From NCBI GenBank assembly GCA_021732415.1, contig JAKFVC010000182.1:1-39041 (forward strand): 39,041 nt of DNA, given 5' to 3'. The stretch comes from Planctomycetaceae bacterium (lineage in GTDB: Bacteria; Planctomycetota; Planctomycetia; Planctomycetales; Planctomycetaceae). Position numbers and translations under genes: made by a program. The notes below the pieces were generated by a model that was not told the origin of the DNA, searched no databases, and saw only the letters and a list, made by a program, of their open reading frames with translations. Shown here one piece after another: positions 35,008 through 39,041 of this stretch; the first letter of the stretch is position 1; each line of letters starts with the position of its first letter.

Positions 35008-35628
35008 ATGACCACGCCTCTACCCGGCATTGCCCAGCTCCCCTCGCATCCGTTCTCGCCGCTGATTGAGCATGCGATTCGCGTCGCCGCGCGAGCCCAT
35101 CGTCACGATCTGCGGAAGGGGAGCGACATCCCGTATCTCTCGCATTCGGCGAGTGTCGCGCTCTTATTGGAACGGGTCGGGATCAGCGACGATCAGATTC
35201 TGGCAGCCGCCCTGCTCCACGATGTCGTCGAAGATACGGCCGTGACGCTGGAAGACCTGGCCCGTGATTTTCCCCGGACCGTCGTCGAATTGGTCAGCGG
35301 CCTCTCAGAGCGGAAACTGGACGAGCTCGGCAACTCGCGTCCGTGGCGCGATCGCAAAGTCGATCATCTGGCGGTGGTCGAAGTCGCGTCGTTCGGGGTG
35401 CGGGCCATCGTGCTCGCCGACAAGTTGCATAACCTGGGAACGATGGTCTTCGACATCGAACAAGGCGAACCGATCTGGGAGCGGTTCAATGCGTCGCGTG
35501 AAGATATCCTGTGGTATCAACAGTCGATGCTCAAAGCTGCAGACCATGGGGAACCGGAATTGGTGCCGCTGGTTGCAGCCTGCTTGCAGTTTATCGAACG
35601 CTTGCGTGCGCTACCGCTGGATAAGTGA
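35008..35628 (+). CDS. HD-domain hydrolase, SpoT/MESH1-like
   Basis: This 206-residue protein consists of one HD domain with metal ligands H46 (YLSHSASVA), H71-D72 followed by E75-D76-T77 (LLHDVVEDT), and D138 (ADKLHNL). HDVVEDT with downstream KLHNL is characteristic of the hydrolase domain of RelA/SpoT proteins and of small alarmone hydrolases, which remove pyrophosphate from (p)ppGpp. No synthetase, TGS or ACT domain follows, and the length fits a stand-alone hydrolase. Other HD-type phosphohydrolases share parts of this pattern, so the substrate is not certain. It is translationally close to the aldo/keto reductase gene (five-base gap), suggesting one operon, and is followed by a strong hairpin. 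Confidence 0.83.
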   Translation: MTTPLPGIAQLPSHPFSPLIEHAIRVAARAHRHDLRKGSDIPYLSHSASVALLLERVGISDDQILAAALLHDVVEDTAVTLEDLARDFPRTVVELVSGLSERKLDELGNSRPWRDRKVDHLAVVEVASFGVRAIVLADKLHNLGTMVFDIEQGEPIWERFNASREDILWYQQSMLKAADHGEPELVPLVAACLQFIERLRALPLDK

Positions 35629-35642
35629 TTCACGGACACTGG

Positions 35643-35716
35643 CGTAGCGGAATCTCGTAAGAGTTCCGCCCGGGCGTCTGGAGACTATCGCGGAACTCTT
35701 ACGAGATTCCGCTACG
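35643..35716. terminator. 27-bp perfect inverted repeat, convergent junction
   Basis: Positions 35643-35669 (CGTAGCGGAATCTCGTAAGA...) and 35690-35716 are exact reverse complements around a 20-base loop. It sits between the HD-domain gene (plus) and the E1 alpha gene (minus), so it can act as a bidirectional terminator. It is also a member of the dispersed-repeat type seen elsewhere in the window. Confidence 0.8.
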
Positions 35717-35763
35717 AACAGGCCGCAGGGCGACTTAAGTTAAAGTGCCTAAGCGTTTGCCAA

Positions 35764-36735
35764 TCAGACTTCGCAATACACATGTTTGGTCGCCGTGACA
35801 CCTTCCGGCCACGGGCTCTCCTCGGCGAATTTCATCGCCGCCGCAACCTCCGCCTGGACTTCCGCATCGACGGCCGCGAAGTCCTCCGCACTGGCCGTAT
35901 TCTGCGCTTCCGAGTTGGCCCGGAACTGCGCGATGGGATCTTTCTTCTTCCATTCCTCGACGTCTTCACGAGTCCGATAGGTGAAGTCTCCCATGCCTTC
36001 GGCGTGAGCCCGCGTACGATACGTCTTACACTCGATCAGCGTCGCACCACCACCCGAACGTGCCCGTCGGATGGCTTCGCCGGCGACGTCGTAGACGGCC
36101 AGGACGTCGTTGCCATCGACTTCGATTCCCGGCAGACCATAGGAGACTCCGCGAATGGCGATGGCGGGATTGCCCGACGCATACGAGCTGGGGACTTCGG
36201 TCGCAAACTGGTTGTTTTCGCACACAAACAACACCGGCAGCTTCCAGATGCTGGCCATGTTGAGACCTTCATGGAAGGCCGCGTTGTTGGCCGCACCGTC
36301 GCCGAAAAATGCGACGGCGACTTGATCGGTCTTCAACAGTTTGAAACTGTATCCGGCACCCGCCGCCTGCAAAATACAGGGACCGACGATGCCGCTGGTC
36401 CCCATCATGCCGACCGCCGGCGAAAACAAATGCATGCTGCCGCCGCGACCCAATGAACACCCTGTCGAGCGACCAAACAACTCGGCAATCAACTCGCGTG
36501 GAGGGACTCCCTTGGCGAGGGCATGACCATGACCGCGATGCGTGCTGAAGACGACATCCTTGTGCCCCAAATGAGCACACACGCCCGTCGCGATCGCCTC
36601 TTCGCCGACATATGTATGACATGCACCGTGGATCAGTCCCCGTTGATGCGATCGGGCAAGCTGTTCTTCGCACTGACGGATCACTTGCATCTGGCGGTAC
36701 AACGCGAGCACGGTTTCACGCGGCAGAGTGTTCAT
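35764..36735 (-). CDS. Thiamine-dependent dehydrogenase E1 alpha subunit
   Basis: This 323-residue protein is an E1 component alpha subunit of the pyruvate/acetoin dehydrogenase type, which uses thiamine diphosphate to decarboxylate a 2-oxo acid or cleave acetoin. The cofactor motif is at about 145-175 (FFGDGAANNAAFHEG, then VLFVCENNQFA). ARSHQRGLIHGACHTYVGEE, STHRGHGHALAKG and GRGGSMHLF are typical of the family. The flexible loop near residue 240 reads YRTRAHAEGMGDFTYR. The start at 36735 (MNTLPRETVLALYRQMQ) matches family N-termini; upstream codons lead into the MITE-like repeat. The beta subunit and E2 are not in this window, so its complex is unknown; acetoin-type E1 is a reasonable guess from the short length. 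Confidence 0.92.
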   Translation of the reverse strand: MNTLPRETVLALYRQMQVIRQCEEQLARSHQRGLIHGACHTYVGEEAIATGVCAHLGHKDVVFSTHRGHGHALAKGVPPRELIAELFGRSTGCSLGRGGSMHLFSPAVGMMGTSGIVGPCILQAAGAGYSFKLLKTDQVAVAFFGDGAANNAAFHEGLNMASIWKLPVLFVCENNQFATEVPSSYASGNPAIAIRGVSYGLPGIEVDGNDVLAVYDVAGEAIRRARSGGGATLIECKTYRTRAHAEGMGDFTYRTREDVEEWKKKDPIAQFRANSEAQNTASAEDFAAVDAEVQAEVAAAMKFAEESPWPEGVTATKHVYCEV

Positions 36736-36777
36736 GGTTGCGGTATCTCGGCGGTCGAAATGATGAGCGGTCATTAA

Positions 36778-37027
36778 GTATCGTGGGACGGGTCTCCAGG
36801 CCCGTCCGTCCAGCATTGTATCGTGATTTCACCAGTCCATTGCGGTATGAGGGTGTGAGGGTTTCGGAGTACGAGGGTGATGCCAGTTCGCTTATTGCGG
36901 GAGTGCAATATTACCCTGTCACTCTCACACCATCTAGTTCGCACAAGGACCGAGTGAAACCACTACTGCTACACTGTTTCCAAAGCAAATACGGGACGGA
37001 CGGGCCTGGAGACCCGTCCCACGATAC
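36778..37027. mobile_element. MITE-like element with 34-bp terminal inverted repeats
   Basis: Positions 36778-36811 and 36994-37027 are perfect 34-bp inverted repeats (GTATCGTGGGACGGGTCTCC start) enclosing 182 bp of AT-richer, non-coding DNA. Inside, a shorter dyad GGTGTGAG/CTCACACC (36852-36859 and 36924-36931) adds a second fold. Total length 250 bp, no coding capacity and perfect ends suggest a recently moved non-autonomous element. It fills the gap between the vWA gene and the E1 alpha gene; no target site duplication was identified with confidence. Confidence 0.75.
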
Positions 37028-37037
37028 TTTTCACGAA

Positions 37038-38852
37038 TCACTTCACCGGCCGGGGGCGTAACACCAACCAGTCGGCGAATAATAATGCCAGGATCAAGAT
37101 CGTACCGATCCAGATCGCCCACGTGTAGGGATTATCGAGTGTGATTCCCGAATCGGTCACGGCAATTTTCGGGCTGTGCCGTCCGGGGGCGAGGTTTCGC
37201 AGGTCGGATTCCGCCGGATCGAAGAAATTGATCGCGAATTGGCCCGCGGTTTTTTCACCCGCCTTGAGCTCATAGATTCCCGGATCCTGCAGGTCCCCGA
37301 TTTCGACGATACTTTCGCGAGTGATCTTCCGCGTGCCTGCTGCAGAGACCAGCGTCAATGGCTCAGCGGGAGTGGGATCGGCTCCCTCAAACAGACGGAA
37401 CTGGACGACCTCACCGACTCGATAGTTCCAACGTCGCAGGCCCGGTAAGGCGTCGCGCCGCTGTTCGACCAGATTGTCAATCAGCACCGGCCAGTCAGGA
37501 CTTTCGACGATATTGGATTTTTCGAGATCGATATTCAACAGGAAAGCCGTCGTCTGCGTGCCCCGCAGTTGAGCGAGCAACGGGGTCTGTCCGGCACTGA
37601 TGATCGGGATGACGTCGTACTTAACGGGCTGAACTCCACCCCAGACCACTCCCCCCAGGGCGACCCCATCGGTCAACGGATGCCGCTTGTCGATGAGATA
37701 AGGCCCCAGCAAATCTTTCGCGGCGTTGCGGTCGGCTTCCGCAGTACTGACCGGGCCGATTCCCAACCACCAGAGACTCGGCTTGGATTCCGGCAGCGCT
37801 CCGGCAGGACCAATAATCAGCTGTGCGTCCGCCAAACCGGTCAGGCTGACATCGGGGGTGATCTTCAGGACGCGTTGAATCTCCCGCTGAGATTCCCCTT
37901 TGGGCAGTTGAACCGTCAGTTTGACCGATCGCACCTTGGGTTCGACCAGTTGGATTTGATTGTCGAATCGTGATCCGTCCGAGGTTTTCTGAAGGGATAA
38001 CGTCAGCGCTCCCAATCCTCCCGGCACGGGGAGCTCCACCGCTTGTGCCTTTTCCGCGGCAATCGACAGCGGTTTCTTGAGGACCTCGTTCCCCTTGGCT
38101 ACGGCGACCAGCACGCATTCGGCAGCAGTGCGACCGTAGTTCTGAACGCGAACAAAAACGGAACCTTTGCCCGTAGTGGAATCAAACGTCCAACGGGCCG
38201 CATCGAAAGCCACATTATCCAGCTTCCGGCCCACGGAAACAATTTCGAGGTTCTTCGGGATCCGGTTCGGCTCCGGCATGTTATCGGTCAAAAAGAGGAT
38301 CGAACCCGATTCCTCGACCAACTGCTCGCCGAGTTCTTCCCAGGCCGAATCGATCCGATGCTGCGGAGCCGTCGGCTGCCAGGTCTTCAGTACCTCGCGG
38401 GCCTCGTCGAGTGTCCCTCGTCGAATCAACGTGACGGGTCTGGTTCCCGTCCGAATCAATGTCACAGCACTTTGCCGGGGAAGCTTGGTAAAACGCTCCT
38501 CCAGCTCTCGAATGGCCGAGTCTCGAAACGACGGCTCCCCATCGGCTTGACCTTGCATCGAAGCCGAGTGATCGAGAATGGCCACCAGATGGGTGGTTCG
38601 GTCCCATTCACCAAACCGCGGATCGGCCAGGACAAAAGACAGGATAAGAGCCGCGATCAGTTCGAGGATCAGCGTGTTGGTCACCGGCAGCCGATCGCGT
38701 CGCCGGCCGGGCATGCGAACCTGAGTTTCCGTAGCCCACAGGAACAATCCACCGACATACAGCGGCGGATACCGTCGCTGGTACAGATGAATAAACGCAA
38801 TCACCGGCAGCGCGAACAGCCCAAGTAATCCCCAGTGATTGGCAAAATACAT
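37038..38852 (-). CDS. BatA/vWA-domain membrane protein
   Basis: This 604-residue protein opens with an aerotolerance BatA-like N-terminal region (MYFANHWGLLGLFALPVIAF) with membrane spans at about 5-22 and 57-78. A von Willebrand A-like domain begins near residue 88. It has the MIDAS-type D-x-S-x-S as D94-H-S-A-S98 (VAILDHSASMQG) and a further strand ending FLTDNMPEPN. A large beta-rich periplasmic region follows, and a final membrane helix lies at about 575-597 (WAIWIGTILILALLFADWLVL), ending basic. Such proteins are usually linked to MoxR-type ATPases and act in envelope maturation or stress tolerance. The partner genes would lie to the right of the window if the cluster is complete. The start is supported by the family N-terminus. 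Confidence 0.88.
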   Translation of the reverse strand: MYFANHWGLLGLFALPVIAFIHLYQRRYPPLYVGGLFLWATETQVRMPGRRRDRLPVTNTLILELIAALILSFVLADPRFGEWDRTTHLVAILDHSASMQGQADGEPSFRDSAIRELEERFTKLPRQSAVTLIRTGTRPVTLIRRGTLDEAREVLKTWQPTAPQHRIDSAWEELGEQLVEESGSILFLTDNMPEPNRIPKNLEIVSVGRKLDNVAFDAARWTFDSTTGKGSVFVRVQNYGRTAAECVLVAVAKGNEVLKKPLSIAAEKAQAVELPVPGGLGALTLSLQKTSDGSRFDNQIQLVEPKVRSVKLTVQLPKGESQREIQRVLKITPDVSLTGLADAQLIIGPAGALPESKPSLWWLGIGPVSTAEADRNAAKDLLGPYLIDKRHPLTDGVALGGVVWGGVQPVKYDVIPIISAGQTPLLAQLRGTQTTAFLLNIDLEKSNIVESPDWPVLIDNLVEQRRDALPGLRRWNYRVGEVVQFRLFEGADPTPAEPLTLVSAAGTRKITRESIVEIGDLQDPGIYELKAGEKTAGQFAINFFDPAESDLRNLAPGRHSPKIAVTDSGITLDNPYTWAIWIGTILILALLFADWLVLRPRPVK

Positions 38853-39004
38853 AGCGAGGTCGGGCTGGAGGTGGAAGGAATGGACGACGTGATTGTAAAT
38901 GAGAGCGGTCTAGATGTTAATGACGAATGACGAAATCCGAATGGTGGGGACAAGCACCTGCCTGGTGTGTAATTGATTCGAAGTGACAAATTGGTGAAAA
39001 CTAC

Positions 39005-39041
39005 TCCCCTCGCCCTGGTACCTCGGGGAGAGGGGTTGGGG
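39005..39041. repeat. CCCCTC/GAGGGG repeat at window edge (partial)
   Basis: CCCCTCGCCC followed by GGGGAGAGGGG is the start of a dispersed CCCTC-type inverted repeat, cut by the end of the window. The 150 bases before it (38853-39004) hold no recognisable gene. Confidence 0.5.

Noticed and set aside
38801-38989. Minus-strand frame of 62 codons upstream of the vWA gene
   Set aside because: Ser/Pro-rich, no ribosome site, overlaps the start of the vWA gene and looks like intergenic sequence.
1-39041. CRISPR array, tRNA, rRNA, transposase or prophage genes
   Set aside because: No regular spacer-repeat pattern, no cloverleaf-like sequence in any gap, and no frame with transposase, integrase or phage structural motifs.

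Overview
The window looks like chromosomal DNA from a planctomycete (Planctomycetota, probably Planctomycetales). The evidence is the combination of a PSCyt1/DUF1549/DUF1553 protein paired with a DUF1501 protein, a DUF1080 (3-keto-disaccharide hydrolase-like) protein, ECF sigma factors of the kind found next to Ser/Thr kinases, a kinase fused to an FGE-sulfatase-like domain, and a giant secreted protein carrying an LEDRLLLA export-type motif. Many starts lack a clear Shine-Dalgarno sequence, and intergenic space is rich in long perfect inverted repeats. I saw no tRNA, rRNA, CRISPR array, transposase or phage gene.

Layout. 1-3.3 kb: repeat DNA, an ECF-like sigma factor (minus) and a secreted DUF1080+LamG protein (minus). 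3.3-5.4 kb: a visibly AT-richer two-gene insert encoding a DUF2806 protein and a protein with a C-terminal HEPN-like domain; this is the best candidate for an uncharacterised conflict or defence module. 5.7-6.5 kb: a calcineurin-like phosphoesterase. 6.5-7.45 kb: a non-coding, tandemly duplicated repeat block. 7.45-19.8 kb: an ECF sigma factor, a 1528-residue membrane kinase with an extracytoplasmic FGE-like domain, and a 2261-residue surface protein, all in the same direction. 19.9-21.7 kb: a membrane protein with LRV-like repeats, divergent from a TetR regulator whose promoter and operators can be read directly, then a small membrane protein.

21.8-27.4 kb: a secreted CBM9-like protein, divergent from a cytochrome-type PSCyt1/DUF1549/DUF1553 gene that is tightly coupled to a DUF1501 gene. 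27.5-29.7 kb: uvrB (minus) with a readable promoter. 29.7-35.6 kb: a plus-strand run with a secreted protein of unknown function, a ceramidase-like Tat protein, a sugar isomerase-like TIM barrel, an aldo/keto reductase and an HD-type alarmone hydrolase-like protein. 35.7-38.9 kb: two minus-strand genes, an orphan dehydrogenase E1 alpha and a BatA/vWA membrane protein, separated by a MITE-like inverted repeat element.

How the genes fit together. Most of the window is planctomycete housekeeping and envelope or carbohydrate-related metabolism. The sigma factor/kinase/surface protein segment may form one envelope-signalling unit, but this rests on order and orientation only. The TetR regulator probably represses its own leaderless transcript and perhaps the divergent LRV membrane protein. 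Inverted repeats lie at nearly every gene junction and several probably act as bidirectional terminators.
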